A DNA stretch of 64,000 nucleotides from CALCTE01 sp045585835 (GCA_045585835.1 JAZMZG010000017.1:62001-126000); one strand, 5' to 3'. Positions 33,101 to 41,836 are shown, counted from the first letter of the stretch. Notes: generated by a model from the letters alone, not told the origin. A program made the numbers and translations.

Positions 33101-35281
33101 TTTCTTTTTCTCCTTTATTGTTTTCTTGTTTTCGAATTTAAATGTGTTGAGTCTTAATGCATTTGTGACCACGCATACGCTCGAAAGGCTCATCGCCGCC
33201 GCACCTATCATAGGCGTAAGCGTTATACCGAAGGTAGAAAGCGCCCCTGCAGCTATCGGAATACATACGGCGTTATAGAAAAACGCCCAAAACAAATTTT
33301 CTTTTATGTTACAAAGCGTTGCTCTGCCAAGTGCGAGTGCTTTTGCAACGTCCTTTATGCCGCTTCCCGTGAGCACCGCGTCTGCACTGTCTATGGCTAT
33401 ATCCGTACCTGCTCCGACGGCAATTCCCAAATACGCCGCGGTAAGCGCGGGAGCGTCGTTTATGCCGTCGCCGACCATAGCGCATCTGCCGTGCTCGGAA
33501 AGAGCCGCTATCTTTGCCGATTTCGTATCGGGCATAGCCTCTGAAACGACCTCGTCGATACCGATATTCTTTGCAACTGCGTTTGCCGTAACGGCGTTGT
33601 CACCCGTGAGCATCACCGTGCGTATCTTCATCTTTTTAAGGATTGCTATCGCATCTTTCGCGTCCTCTTTTACCGTATCGGCGACGGCAATAATACCAAC
33701 AAGCGCTTCTTCTGTAAAGAACAGAAGCGGAGTCTTACCGTCACCTGCAAGCTCCTTGCAAAGAGCTTCCGTTTCGCTTGAAATATATACGCTGTTTTTG
33801 GCAAGCGAAAGGCTTCCGCCCGTGACGCGCACTCCGTCTGTAAGCGCCGTAACGCCGCTTCCGACAAGTGTGGAAAAGTCTTCAGCCTCATAAAGCTCCG
33901 CACCGTTTTCTTCCGCGTATTTCTTAACCGCATTTGCGAGAGGGTGATTACTTTTATACTCAACGGAATACGCGTACGAAAGGAGCTTTCCGTCGTATTC
34001 GTATACATCCGTGACTGACGGCGTACCGTTTGTTAAGGTGCCCGTTTTGTCGAAAACGACCGTATCTACTCTGCCCGCCCTCTCAAGTGCCTCGGCGCTT
34101 TTGTAAAGAATTCCGTTTTTCGCCCCGACGCCGCTTCCGACCATTATCGCAACGGGTGTTGCGAGTCCGAGAGCGCAGGGACAGCTTATGACAAGCACGG
34201 ATATTGCTCTTATAAGAGCAGTTTCGAAACCGCTTCCGAGAGCCGTCCATATACCGAAGGTGGCTAAAGCCACGACTATTATTGCAGGTACGAAAACGCC
34301 CGCAACCTTATCTGCAAGCTTCGCAATAGGTGCCTTCGATGCGGCTGTATCGTAAACGAGCGCTATTATCTTCGAAATGACGGTCTCTTCGCCTACCGAT
34401 GTTGCCTCACATTCAAGATATCCCGTGAGATTTACCGTCGCGGCACTTACTTTAGCGCCTTCTTCTTTATCAACAGGAAGACTTTCTCCTGTAAGACTGC
34501 TTTCGTCTATACTGCTTACACCCTTTGTAACGACTGCGTCTGCGGGCACTCTATCACCCGGACGAAGCACAAATATATCTCCGACGGAAAGTGCGGATAT
34601 CGCCACCGTCTCTTCCTTTCCGTCTCTTATGACCGTCGCAAATTCGGGCTTTAGCTTTTCAAGTGATTTAAGCGCATTTGTCGTCTTGCCCTTAGAATAA
34701 GCTTCAAGGAGCTTTCCGACGCTTATTAAAACAAGTATCATCGCAGCGCTGTCAAAATACAGTGCGTGGCTTGAATTTATGGAAAAAACGCTGTATACGA
34801 AGCTTGTGCCGCTTCCGAGTGCGACAAGCGTATCCATATTGGGAGAAAGATGAAGCGCACCCTTTATACCGCTTATGAAAAATCTTCCGTTTATCACCAT
34901 AACGGCAAGCGAAAGAAGCATCTGCAATATCGCCGTCGAGATGGTTTCTTCCATTAAAAAGCTCGGTAAAGGAAGCGAGAGCATCGTATGCCCCATCGAA
35001 ACGTACATAAGTAAAATAAGGAGCGCCGCCGATACGGTAAGCCTTATAACGTCACGCTTTAGGGAGGTACTTTTCGTTTTTTCGACACCTTTCGATATGC
35101 CGTATCCCGCTTTTTTTACGGCAAGCTCTATCGCCTGTGTGGGCGCGTCTCCTTCAACGCTCATTGAATTGGTAAGCAAACTTACACTGCAGCTTTCGAC
35201 ACCCGTAACGGCGCTTACAGCCTTTTCTACTCGCAAGGCACACGCCGCACAGCTCATTCCCGTTACTTTAAATTTGCGCAT
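32906..35281 (-). CDS. copA: Copper-transporting P1B-type ATPase with C-terminal CopZ-like domain
   Basis: A 791-residue copper exporter. The N-terminal heavy-metal-binding domain has GMSCAACA, the membrane metal site is SCPCALGLATP, the phosphorylation site is DKTGTLTNG, the SNHPLA motif marks the nucleotide domain, and GDGINDAPAL is the hinge. After the last helices a Lys-rich linker (KKTIKEKKK) leads into a second complete heavy-metal domain with GMMCPHCEAAV, which looks like a free CopZ chaperone fused in frame. An internal ATG with its own ribosome site lies at that junction. Its promoter is divergent from rpmB. No CsoR gene was seen nearby. Confidence 0.93.
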   Translation of the reverse strand: MRKFKVTGMSCAACALRVEKAVSAVTGVESCSVSLLTNSMSVEGDAPTQAIELAVKKAGYGISKGVEKTKSTSLKRDVIRLTVSAALLILLMYVSMGHTMLSLPLPSFLMEETISTAILQMLLSLAVMVINGRFFISGIKGALHLSPNMDTLVALGSGTSFVYSVFSINSSHALYFDSAAMILVLISVGKLLEAYSKGKTTNALKSLEKLKPEFATVIRDGKEETVAISALSVGDIFVLRPGDRVPADAVVTKGVSSIDESSLTGESLPVDKEEGAKVSAATVNLTGYLECEATSVGEETVISKIIALVYDTAASKAPIAKLADKVAGVFVPAIIVVALATFGIWTALGSGFETALIRAISVLVISCPCALGLATPVAIMVGSGVGAKNGILYKSAEALERAGRVDTVVFDKTGTLTNGTPSVTDVYEYDGKLLSYAYSVEYKSNHPLANAVKKYAEENGAELYEAEDFSTLVGSGVTALTDGVRVTGGSLSLAKNSVYISSETEALCKELAGDGKTPLLFFTEEALVGIIAVADTVKEDAKDAIAILKKMKIRTVMLTGDNAVTANAVAKNIGIDEVVSEAMPDTKSAKIAALSEHGRCAMVGDGINDAPALTAAYLGIAVGAGTDIAIDSADAVLTGSGIKDVAKALALGRATLCNIKENLFWAFFYNAVCIPIAAGALSTFGITLTPMIGAAAMSLSSVCVVTNALRLNTFKFENKKTIKEKKKMTVIKVKGMMCPHCEAAVKTALEAVAGVKSASADHKKGTVTVDGDASLEILKKAITDKGYEVID

Positions 35282-35311
35282 AGTCTTACTCCCCTTTAAG
35301 AATCTACTTTT

Positions 35312-35340
35312 ATTTTAGCACGGTTAACTGCTTTTTGCAA
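35312..35340 (-). promoter_or_regulatory. Promoter for copA
   Basis: Minus strand TTGCAA (35335-35340), 17 bases, TAAAAT (35312-35317). Confidence 0.6.
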
Positions 35341-35366
35341 GGATAAAAATTTTCTTTAAAAAAGTA

Positions 35367-35395
35367 TTGACAAGCTCTTTCTTTGGTGATACAAT
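35367..35395 (+). promoter_or_regulatory. Promoter for rpmB
   Basis: TTGACA at 35367-35372, 17 bases, TACAAT at 35390-35395. Confidence 0.82.
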
Positions 35396-35436
35396 ACAGT
35401 GTACGAAAAATGACTAAGTGCAAGGAGGTGCACAAA

Positions 35437-35622
35437 ATGGCAAAGTGTGAATTTTGCGGTAAGGCCGTAGCTTTCGGTCTTCAGGTATCTCACTCCAACA
35501 GAAAGACCAACAGAACTTGGAAGCCCAACATCAGAAAGGTTAAGGCTAACGTCAACGGAACTGTTAAGACGGTAAGCATCTGTTCTCGTTGCCTGCGCTC
35601 CAACAAAGTGCAGAGAGCATAA
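35437..35622 (+). CDS. rpmB: 50S ribosomal protein L28
   Basis: A 61-residue ribosomal protein. MAKCEFCGKAVAFGLQVSHS and TWKPNIRKVKA are L28 hallmarks. Cysteine pairs C-x-x-C at the N-terminus and CSRC near the C-terminus mark the zinc-binding form. The ATG at 35437 follows AAGGAGGTG. Monocistronic, with its own promoter and terminator. Confidence 0.95.
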   Translation: MAKCEFCGKAVAFGLQVSHSNRKTNRTWKPNIRKVKANVNGTVKTVSICSRCLRSNKVQRA

Positions 35623-35644
35623 GTAGATATACTTTTCCAAAGAA

Positions 35645-35672
35645 TAACGGAGCGCATGCGCTCCGTTTTTTC
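35645..35672 (+). terminator. Terminator after rpmB
   Basis: AACGGAGCGCATGCGCTCCGTT palindrome followed by T6 (35645-35671). Confidence 0.88.
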
Positions 35673-35692
35673 ATTTTCAGAAAGGATATGCG

Positions 35693-36343
35693 ATGTATTC
35701 ACTTATTATTTGGGATTTTAACGGTACTATACTCGACGATGTGGGCATAGGAATAGAATCCGTAAACCGTCTTCTTATAAGACGGAATTTTAAAAAGCTC
35801 GAAAACATCGGGGAATATCACAAGGTGTTCGGTTTCCCGATAATAGATTACTACAAGCGGCTCGGATTTGACTTCGAAAAAGAAAGCTACGAGCTTCTTG
35901 CGAAAGAATGGGTAAATGAATACACTTCGCTTGAAAGCACCGCTGTTCTGCGCCCGTTTGTAAAAGAGCTTCTTGAGATGATAAGCTCCTTTGGCATAAC
36001 GCAAGTTATCCTATCCGCATCCGAAAAAAATATGCTCACAAGGCAAGTCGATGCTCTCGGGATACGCAACTTTTTCGATGAAATTTTGGGCGTAGACGAT
36101 ATATACGCCTTCGGCAAAGAAGAAATGGCAAGAAAATGGATGTCAAAAAAGCACATCGAAAGTGCCCTCGTTATCGGCGACACCGAGCACGATGCGGAAG
36201 TTGCAAGGAAAATAGGCGCAGACTGCATTTTGATCGGCGGCGGTCACCAAGACGTAAAAACGCTCCAAAAATGCGGTGTGCCCGTGACAAGCGAAAAAGA
36301 CGCTGTGAAATTCGTCGCAGAATATTTAAATGCGAAAGGATAA
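35693..36343 (+). CDS. HAD-superfamily phosphatase (phosphoglycolate phosphatase-like)
   Basis: A 216-residue hydrolase. Motif I is WDFNGTILDD, with Asn in place of the second Asp, a variant seen in some HAD subfamilies. Motif II is ILSAS, the lysine lies in GKEEMARKWM, and motif IV is VIGDTEHDAEVA. The alpha-helical cap sits between motifs I and II. The substrate is unknown. It starts 21 bases after the rpmB terminator, and queG starts four bases after its stop. Confidence 0.85.
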   Translation: MYSLIIWDFNGTILDDVGIGIESVNRLLIRRNFKKLENIGEYHKVFGFPIIDYYKRLGFDFEKESYELLAKEWVNEYTSLESTAVLRPFVKELLEMISSFGITQVILSASEKNMLTRQVDALGIRNFFDEILGVDDIYAFGKEEMARKWMSKKHIESALVIGDTEHDAEVARKIGADCILIGGGHQDVKTLQKCGVPVTSEKDAVKFVAEYLNAKG

Positions 36344-36347
36344 TAAA

Positions 36348-37154
36348 ATGCGAGAAGGAATAAACGAGAGCATATATGATGCTTTTAAAAAAGAAAATAT
36401 TTTCTGCGTGGGAATTGCAAAGCTTTCCGAGTTGAACGTTGTTAAAGAATATCTGCTTCCCAAAGGCGCAAAGACGGCTATCGTGTGGCTTTTGCCGTAT
36501 AACGTCGGACGCCGAGAGGGAAATATATCTCTTTACGCTCGCACACTCGACTATCACTTTATCGCAAAGGAAATATCAGACAAGGTGATAAAAACTCTCA
36601 AAGAAATATACCCCGAAAACGACTTCTACTGTTTTTCCGACCACTCCCCCATAGCAGAGGTTGCCGCCGCTGCGTCCCTCGGGCTCGGAGTGATAGGAGA
36701 AAACCATCTCCTTATAAACGATAGATACGGCAGCTTCGTATTCGTCAGCACGGTATTTACCGACCTTGAGGCAGATTACGATACGCTGATAAGCCCTAAA
36801 AAATGTCCGTCGTGTATGGCTTGTGTAAAGGCTTGTCCGACAAACGCTCTCGAAAGAAACGATAAAAACGGCTGCCTTTCCGCAATAAATCAAAAAAAAG
36901 GAGCTCTCACGGAAAGTGAAAAGCTCCTTATTGTGCAAAACAATATGGTTTGGGGCTGTGATGCGTGTCAGCTTGCGTGCCCTTTAAATAAAAATGCCGA
37001 AAATACGCCTATTGAGTTTTTTTACGATAAGCGCATTGAGTCCGTAACAAGCGAAATCATCGAAAACATGAACGATGACGACTTCAAAAAACGTGCTTTC
37101 AGCTTTAGAGGCAAAGAGCCTATACTGCGAAATCTCACCTTGCTCAGCAAATAA
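36348..37154 (+). CDS. queG: QueG-like epoxyqueuosine reductase, short form
   Basis: A 268-residue Fe-S protein resembling QueG, the cobalamin-dependent enzyme that makes queuosine from epoxyqueuosine in tRNA. DHSPIAEVAAAASLGLGVIGENH aligns with the cobalamin/catalytic Asp region; two [4Fe-4S] motifs follow, CPSCMACVKACPTNAL and CDACQLACPL, the latter with an earlier CLS cysteine. The usual C-terminal HEAT-repeat part of ~350-residue QueG proteins is missing. The ATG at 36348 follows AAAGGAT. It forms an operon with the HAD gene. The preQ1-controlled transporter at 14.4 kb supports a queuosine pathway in this genome. Confidence 0.75.
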   Translation: MREGINESIYDAFKKENIFCVGIAKLSELNVVKEYLLPKGAKTAIVWLLPYNVGRREGNISLYARTLDYHFIAKEISDKVIKTLKEIYPENDFYCFSDHSPIAEVAAAASLGLGVIGENHLLINDRYGSFVFVSTVFTDLEADYDTLISPKKCPSCMACVKACPTNALERNDKNGCLSAINQKKGALTESEKLLIVQNNMVWGCDACQLACPLNKNAENTPIEFFYDKRIESVTSEIIENMNDDDFKKRAFSFRGKEPILRNLTLLSK

Positions 37155-37160
37155 CGAATA

Positions 37161-37604
37161 TTAAAATTCGAAATCGCCCCAAATAACATCGTTTACCAAG
37201 CCGTCGCCGTTACCGTCCGCAACACCTGTACCGGCATTTCCGTTTGAGTTGTTGTCACCGTTTGAGTTGTTGCCGCCGTTTGAGTTGTTGCCACCGTTTG
37301 AGTTGTTACCGCCGCTTGCGCCGTTGCCGCCGTTTCCGGCACCGCCGCCGTGGTCGCCGCCGCCTACGTTATCGTTATTGTTGTTTTCACCGTTTACGGT
37401 GTTACCTCCATTACCCGAAGGTGCGGGGTTTTCTCCTGCTGCCCCTCCGTCGCTTGTATTCCCGTTACCACCGTCATTCGTTTCGTTGTTCGCCGCACCG
37501 GAGTTTTCAGTAGAAGGCTCCTCAATATCTCCCGATTTTTTAGCGCACGAGCAAACGGTGAAAACCAATGCAAACATCATAAGGATTAGAATAAATTTTT
37601 TCAT
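37161..37604 (-). CDS. Asn/Gly-rich low-complexity lipoprotein
   Basis: A 147-residue predicted lipoprotein with lipobox TVCSC. After a short acidic region the body is almost entirely Gly, Asn, Ser and Ala, including repeated NNSNGG units encoded by 18-base tandem repeats at 37241-37312. The C-terminus is different: GDGLVNDVIWGDFEF, acidic and aromatic. No enzyme motif is present; it may be a spacer or surface display tether. It converges on queG with only six bases between stops and no visible terminator. Confidence 0.7.
   Translation of the reverse strand: MKKFILILMMFALVFTVCSCAKKSGDIEEPSTENSGAANNETNDGGNGNTSDGGAAGENPAPSGNGGNTVNGENNNNDNVGGGDHGGGAGNGGNGASGGNNSNGGNNSNGGNNSNGDNNSNGNAGTGVADGNGDGLVNDVIWGDFEF
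37241..37312 (-). repeat. Four tandem 18-bp repeats in lipoprotein gene
   Basis: Four units, CGTTTGAGTTGTTGCCRC-like on the plus strand, with one or two changes each. They encode GGNNSN/GDNNSN. In-frame unit gain or loss would only change the linker length. Confidence 0.85.
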
Positions 37605-37784
37605 ATGTTCAGTTCCTTTTTGTAATTTTACTTGTATACATTATACATCTGCAGGCAATAAAAAGCAATAGATAATTTAAAACTGTAAAAAATTATATAT
37701 ATTTTAACAAAAACCGCAAAAATGCTATAGCATTTTCGATTGAAATGTGGTAAAATATATTTTAACATAGAGAGGAGGTCGCTT

Positions 37785-38993
37785 ATGATACCCGAAAAAG
37801 GCTACAAACGCATAATGGTAATATGCTTTTACGTCCTTTTGGGCGCTTTGGGACTTTATTTCTTTACCAATTACGTCTTCAAGTGGCTTTGGCCCATATT
37901 CGTGGCTTTACTTATCGGAATATTGCTTCAGCCCGTTATCCGCTTTCTTGAAAGAAAGCTGAAATTTCCTCATAAGCTCGCTTCCGTATTAACGGTATTG
38001 GTGCTGTATATCGGACTCGGCTATATATTGGGCGCCGTGGTATACAAGCTCGTTGCGGAGCTTACCACGCTTGCTTCCTCTATCCCCGGATACGTTTCGA
38101 AGTTAAACATAAATTTGGGTAATATCGAAAGTTACTTTAAATCCATATTTACAAGTATGCCCATAATCGGGGCCGGCGACCTGTTCGATGTCGTTTGGTC
38201 GAACATCTCAAACTCCATCGTATCTATGTTCAGCGGCCTTTCATCGTCTATAATTACGAGTCTTCCTTCGTTTCTGACTTCGGTGGCTCAAGTCGTTCCC
38301 TCTCTTTTACTTGCGATAATCATTATGATAGTGTCCTCCGTATATTTTGCGACGGACTACGAAAAGATAAAACAATTCTTCGGCTATCAAATGTCGCTTA
38401 AAACAAAAGAAAAAATAAAAGCCGCAAGAGATCATTTGTTCAGAACTATAGTAAAATATATCCGCGCTTACCTTTTGGTAATGCTTATAACGTGCGTTGA
38501 GCTTTATCTCGGGCTTACGATAATCGGACAAAGCTACGCACTTATCTTGGCAATAGCAATTTCCATAATCGACGTGCTCCCCGTTTTGGGAACAGGCGCC
38601 GTGCTTATACCTTGGGGCATAATATCCATCGTGATGGGCGATACCTGGAAAGGCGTAGGTATCTTATTGCTTTATGTCGCCGTAACGGTCGTAAGACAGA
38701 TAATCGAGCCAAAGATAGTCGGACAATACATCGGGCTTTATCCGCTGATAACGCTCGTTGCGATGTACGCAGGTCTTCGTACGCTTGGCGTTGTGGGCAT
38801 CTTCTTATTCCCTATTGCGATAATCATCTTAAAAGAGCTTAACCAAAACGGTGACGTTCATCTTTGGAAGGACCTGCCGGGTACGCAAAGCGAAAAAATA
38901 CCCGCAGGGGCACGAATAGTAAAACGTATAACAAAAAGCAAAAAATATAAAGCCGAGGTTAAAGACCAAGGCGCTGAAAAAGAAAAGAAGTAG
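37785..38993 (+). CDS. ytvI: AI-2E-family membrane protein, YtvI-like
   Basis: A 402-residue membrane protein with about eight helices in the AI-2E/UPF0118 family. PIFVALLIGILLQPVIRFLER near the N-terminus and VVRQIIEPKIVGQYIGLYPL near the C-terminus are the conserved blocks. The length and YFATDYEKIKQFFGYQM segment resemble YtvI, a sporulation-associated member. A basic soluble tail (KRITKSKKYKAEVKD) follows. The ATG at 37785 has AGAGGAGGTC upstream. It is eight bases ahead of hom. Confidence 0.82.
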   Translation: MIPEKGYKRIMVICFYVLLGALGLYFFTNYVFKWLWPIFVALLIGILLQPVIRFLERKLKFPHKLASVLTVLVLYIGLGYILGAVVYKLVAELTTLASSIPGYVSKLNINLGNIESYFKSIFTSMPIIGAGDLFDVVWSNISNSIVSMFSGLSSSIITSLPSFLTSVAQVVPSLLLAIIIMIVSSVYFATDYEKIKQFFGYQMSLKTKEKIKAARDHLFRTIVKYIRAYLLVMLITCVELYLGLTIIGQSYALILAIAISIIDVLPVLGTGAVLIPWGIISIVMGDTWKGVGILLLYVAVTVVRQIIEPKIVGQYIGLYPLITLVAMYAGLRTLGVVGIFLFPIAIIILKELNQNGDVHLWKDLPGTQSEKIPAGARIVKRITKSKKYKAEVKDQGAEKEKK

Positions 38994-39001
38994 GAAAAAT
39001 T

Positions 39002-40219
39002 ATGATTAAGATTGCGATTTTAGGCTTCGGCGTGATCGGCAGAGGCGTGTTTGATATTGTTACGGCTAACAGCAAAAGACTGTATAAGGCGGCAGGTCAA
39101 GAGATCACCGTTGCAAAGGTAGTGGATATAAGAGATCTGTCCCAAACTCCCGCCGCTTCCGTTGCAACAAAAGATTTCTCCGAGGTGCTTGCCGACGAAG
39201 AGATCTCCTTGGTTGTTGAATGTATGGGCGGTCACACCATCGCTTATGAGTTCACGAAAAAGGCTCTCGAAGCCAAGAAAAGCGTCGTCACCTCAAATAA
39301 AGAGGTCGTTGCTTGCTACGGTGATGAGCTTATGGCTCTTTCCGAAAAAATGGGCGTGTCCTATCTTTTCGAAGCAAGCGTTGGCGGCGGTATTCCCATA
39401 ATCCACCCGATGAAATATTGCCTTTGGGCAAATAACATAAAGTCGATAAGCGGTATCTTAAACGGCACGACAAACTTTATGCTCACGATGATGAACGAGA
39501 AAGGCGCGTCCTTTGACGAAGCGCTCAAAACCGCTCAAGAGCTCGGATACGCAGAAAAGGTGCCGACTGCAGACATCGACGGATTTGATGCGGCAAGAAA
39601 GATAGCGATTCTTTCTTCCATAGCTTTAGGCTCTCATATAGCGCTTGAAGACGTAAGTCTTATAGAAGGCATAAGAAACATCACCTCGCAAGACGTGGCT
39701 CTTGCCGCAAAATGCGGAGCCGTTATAAAGCTTTTGGCGAGAAGCGTCATAAACGACGGTAAGGCATATATTTACGTTGCACCGCATCTTATAGACCAAT
39801 CTCATCCCCTCGCAAGCACAAACGACGTGTTCAACGCCGTTTGCGTAAGCTGTGATATGCTCGGAGACGCTATGTTCTACGGAAAAGGCGCTGGTGCGCT
39901 TCCTACGGCAAGTGCTGTTGTTTCCGACGTAATAGAGGCAGTACGTTTCGGTGCGAAAGCACCCGTATGGTCATCGAAAAAAGAAGGCGTCAGCCTTGAC
40001 GTGAATACGCTTTCCGCAAGCTTTTTCGTAAGATGTGCTCCTCAAGGTGCGCAAGGACTTAAAGCGCTTGTTGAAATCTTGAATTCCCCCCGTATACTAA
40101 CAGGCGAAAACGACGAATACCTTGCATTTACGGTAAGCGACATTACCCTATCGGAGCTTAAAGAAAAGCTTGAAAAAACAAGCTTTACTCCGCTTTCGGT
40201 AATAAGGATATTTGACTGA
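39002..40219 (+). CDS. hom: Homoserine dehydrogenase
   Basis: A 405-residue enzyme reducing aspartate semialdehyde to homoserine for threonine and methionine synthesis. The NAD(P) motif is ILGFGVIGRGVFDI, the catalytic domain has GILNGTTNFMLT and GYAEKVPTADIDGFDAARK, and EASVGGGIPII is typical. The C-terminal ~75 residues form a shortened ACT-like domain (FFVRCAPQGAQGLKALVEIL). Its stop shares one base with the start of the Nudix gene. Confidence 0.94.
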   Translation: MIKIAILGFGVIGRGVFDIVTANSKRLYKAAGQEITVAKVVDIRDLSQTPAASVATKDFSEVLADEEISLVVECMGGHTIAYEFTKKALEAKKSVVTSNKEVVACYGDELMALSEKMGVSYLFEASVGGGIPIIHPMKYCLWANNIKSISGILNGTTNFMLTMMNEKGASFDEALKTAQELGYAEKVPTADIDGFDAARKIAILSSIALGSHIALEDVSLIEGIRNITSQDVALAAKCGAVIKLLARSVINDGKAYIYVAPHLIDQSHPLASTNDVFNAVCVSCDMLGDAMFYGKGAGALPTASAVVSDVIEAVRFGAKAPVWSSKKEGVSLDVNTLSASFFVRCAPQGAQGLKALVEILNSPRILTGENDEYLAFTVSDITLSELKEKLEKTSFTPLSVIRIFD

Positions 40220-40635
40220 TGAAACACGAATATTCCTGCGGTGCCGTCTTATTCGTTAAAACACCCGAGGGGGTAAAATATGTCCTTGTGAAAGAGAAAA
40301 ACGGAAACGTGGGTTTTCCGAAAGGGCACGTTGAAAAGGGTGAAACCGAATATGAATGTGCGCTGCGCGAAATCAAGGAGGAAACCGGTATTACCGCTTG
40401 TATTGTTTCCGGCTTCTGCCAAAAGGTGCAATACTCACTACCTAACGGACACGTAAAGCACGTCACCTATTTTGCCGCTTTCTATAACGGCAACCAACAC
40501 CCCGTACGCACAAGTGAAGTCAGCGACTACATACTGACGGATTACGAAGGTGCGGTAAAGGCGCTTTCATTTAAGATATCCGTAGATATTTTGAATAAGT
40601 TTGTAAACAGTAAAATTTTAAGTATAGTTAAGTAA
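40219..40635 (+). CDS. Nudix hydrolase
   Basis: A 138-residue protein. The Nudix box is complete: GHVEKGETEYECALREIKEE followed by TGI. The early SCGAVLFVKTPEGVKYVLVKE and FPKGHVEKGE favour the diadenosine polyphosphate hydrolase-like group. It starts at the last base of hom, so is co-translated with it; no direct pathway link is evident. Confidence 0.88.
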   Translation: MKHEYSCGAVLFVKTPEGVKYVLVKEKNGNVGFPKGHVEKGETEYECALREIKEETGITACIVSGFCQKVQYSLPNGHVKHVTYFAAFYNGNQHPVRTSEVSDYILTDYEGAVKALSFKISVDILNKFVNSKILSIVK

Positions 40636-40652
40636 AGGTCGGGAGGTTTGTT

Positions 40653-41276
40653 ATGACGGCGTTTCAGATAACACTGATAATACTTGCCGTGATTACCTTG
40701 CTTATCTTTGCTCTGATAATGCTTCCCATAAGACTTTTCTTGCTTGTCGCAAACGGCAAAGCCGTGTTTAAAGTTAAATTATTGCTTTTTACAGTTTTTT
40801 CCACCGATGCCCCCAAAAAGAAAAAAGGGCGAAAGAAAAAAACAAGCGATACGCAAAAGCCCAAAAAGGAAAAGAAAAAAAGAAGTATCGGCGAAACGTT
40901 GGAGCTTGTGGGAAAGCTCAAAGATGCACTTGAAAAATCTGCTGAAGGACTAAAGCTCCTTTTTTCGAGATTTAAGATAGAAAAAATACGCATTGACACC
41001 GTATGTGCAGGTGAAGATGCAGCAGATACGGCTATGAAATACGGTATCCTTTGCAGTGCGCTTTACGGGGTAAGCGGATACCTCAAATCACTTGACCGTT
41101 TTTCTAAGACAAAAACCGACGTGGACGTTATATGCGATTTTACCAAAAACAAAAGCGAGTTTAATTTTGAGCTTGCTGCTTCAATTAAAGTAATTTGGGC
41201 TACGACGCATCTTTTAAAAATTATATTTTCTTCGATGAATACGATTACGGAGGTTATAAACAGTGACAAACAATGA
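40653..41276 (+). CDS. ytfI: DUF2953 protein, YtfI-like
   Basis: A 207-residue protein with a strong N-terminal membrane segment (LIILAVITLLIFALIMLPI), a very Lys-rich stretch (KKKKGRKKK, KPKKEKKKR) and a soluble domain (IEKIRIDTVCAGEDAADTAM, ICDFTKNKSEFNFELAASIK) of the DUF2953 type. In Bacillus, ytfI precedes ytfJ, and the same order is seen here, with the gerW-type gene starting 14 bases before its stop. Confidence 0.82.
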   Translation: MTAFQITLIILAVITLLIFALIMLPIRLFLLVANGKAVFKVKLLLFTVFSTDAPKKKKGRKKKTSDTQKPKKEKKKRSIGETLELVGKLKDALEKSAEGLKLLFSRFKIEKIRIDTVCAGEDAADTAMKYGILCSALYGVSGYLKSLDRFSKTKTDVDVICDFTKNKSEFNFELAASIKVIWATTHLLKIIFSSMNTITEVINSDKQ

Positions 41277-41691
41277 AAAAACCACCTTTTTGAACGTACT
41301 TGCTTATACTACGGAAAGGACGGTCGACATAGCAAAGCAAAGCCCCGTTATCGGCGAGCCCATCGTCATCGACACAGTGACAATAATCCCCGTATCGAAG
41401 GTAAGTGCAGGCTTTGCGGGCGGCGGTGCGGATATTGCCGACGAAATGAAAAAGCGCAAGAAGAATCCGACCGGTATCGGTGCGAAGGTAAACGTAACAC
41501 CCGTATCCTTCCTTGTAATCGACGGTAAAAATATAAAGACCGTTAAGGTCGACAGCGAAAAATCGGGCGCAGGTGAAGCCCTTGGTGCAATAATTGCAAA
41601 AATAAAAGCGGAAAACGCAAAGAAAAAAGCAGAAAAAAAGGCGCAAAAAAAAGCAGAAAAGCTTGCAAAAGCTGCGGAAAAAAACGTGTGA
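41263..41691 (+). CDS. gerW: GerW-family sporulation protein (YtfJ)
   Basis: A 142-residue protein. VIGEPIVIDTVTIIPVSKVS and GFAGGGADI are the YtfJ/GerW core; in Bacillus the protein acts in spore germination. The C-terminal ~40 residues are an unusual Ala/Lys/Glu helix (NAKKKAEKKAQKKAEKLAK). The start is GTG at 41263 after CGGAGGTT, overlapping ytfI. A hairpin-terminator follows. Confidence 0.88.
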   Translation: MTNNEKTTFLNVLAYTTERTVDIAKQSPVIGEPIVIDTVTIIPVSKVSAGFAGGGADIADEMKKRKKNPTGIGAKVNVTPVSFLVIDGKNIKTVKVDSEKSGAGEALGAIIAKIKAENAKKKAEKKAQKKAEKLAKAAEKNV

Positions 41692-41697
41692 TCATAT

Positions 41698-41725
41698 GCG
41701 GGAGCTTACTCCCGCCGTGTTTTTA
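41698..41725 (+). terminator. Hairpin after gerW
   Basis: GCGGGAG (41698-41704) / CTCCCGC (41709-41715) with a four-base loop, then CGTGTTTTT. Confidence 0.75.
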
Positions 41726-41743
41726 AAGAGGAAGGTGGGTAAT

Positions 41744-41809
41744 ATGGATGCAGATATAAGTCCGTCGACAACCGAATACAAGGCGGTCTGCATACCCGTA
41801 TACCTGTAA
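41744..41809 (+). CDS. Putative 21-residue leader peptide before mgtE
   Basis: A short ORF, ATG at 41744 and TAA at 41807-41809, with AGGAAGGTGGG ending four bases before the ATG. It begins MDADISPSTTEYK: two early aspartates and a proline, the kind of acidic/proline N-terminus that destabilises translating ribosomes in Mg2+-sensing leader MgtL. The last nine codons (KAVCIPVYL and stop) overlap the 5' arm and loop of the terminator hairpin just before mgtE, and the stop ends at the first base of the 3' arm. A ribosome at the end of this ORF would block the hairpin. Confidence 0.55.
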   Translation: MDADISPSTTEYKAVCIPVYL

Positions 41810-41822
41810 GACCGCCGTTTTT
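41782..41822 (+). promoter_or_regulatory. Terminator-attenuator upstream of mgtE
   Basis: GGCGGTCT (41782-41789) pairs with AGACCGCC (41809-41816) over a 19-base loop, followed by GTTTTT. It ends directly before the mgtE ribosome site ACGGAGGT. Confidence 0.65.
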
Positions 41823-41836
41823 ACGGAGGTATTTTT

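Noticed and set aside
37241..37312. CRISPR-like tandem repeat
   Set aside because: The units are contiguous 18-base codon repeats in frame inside a lipoprotein gene.
41692..41836. M-box Mg2+ riboswitch for mgtE
   Set aside because: The region is too short and lacks the M-box conserved blocks; a small ORF and two simple hairpins account for it.
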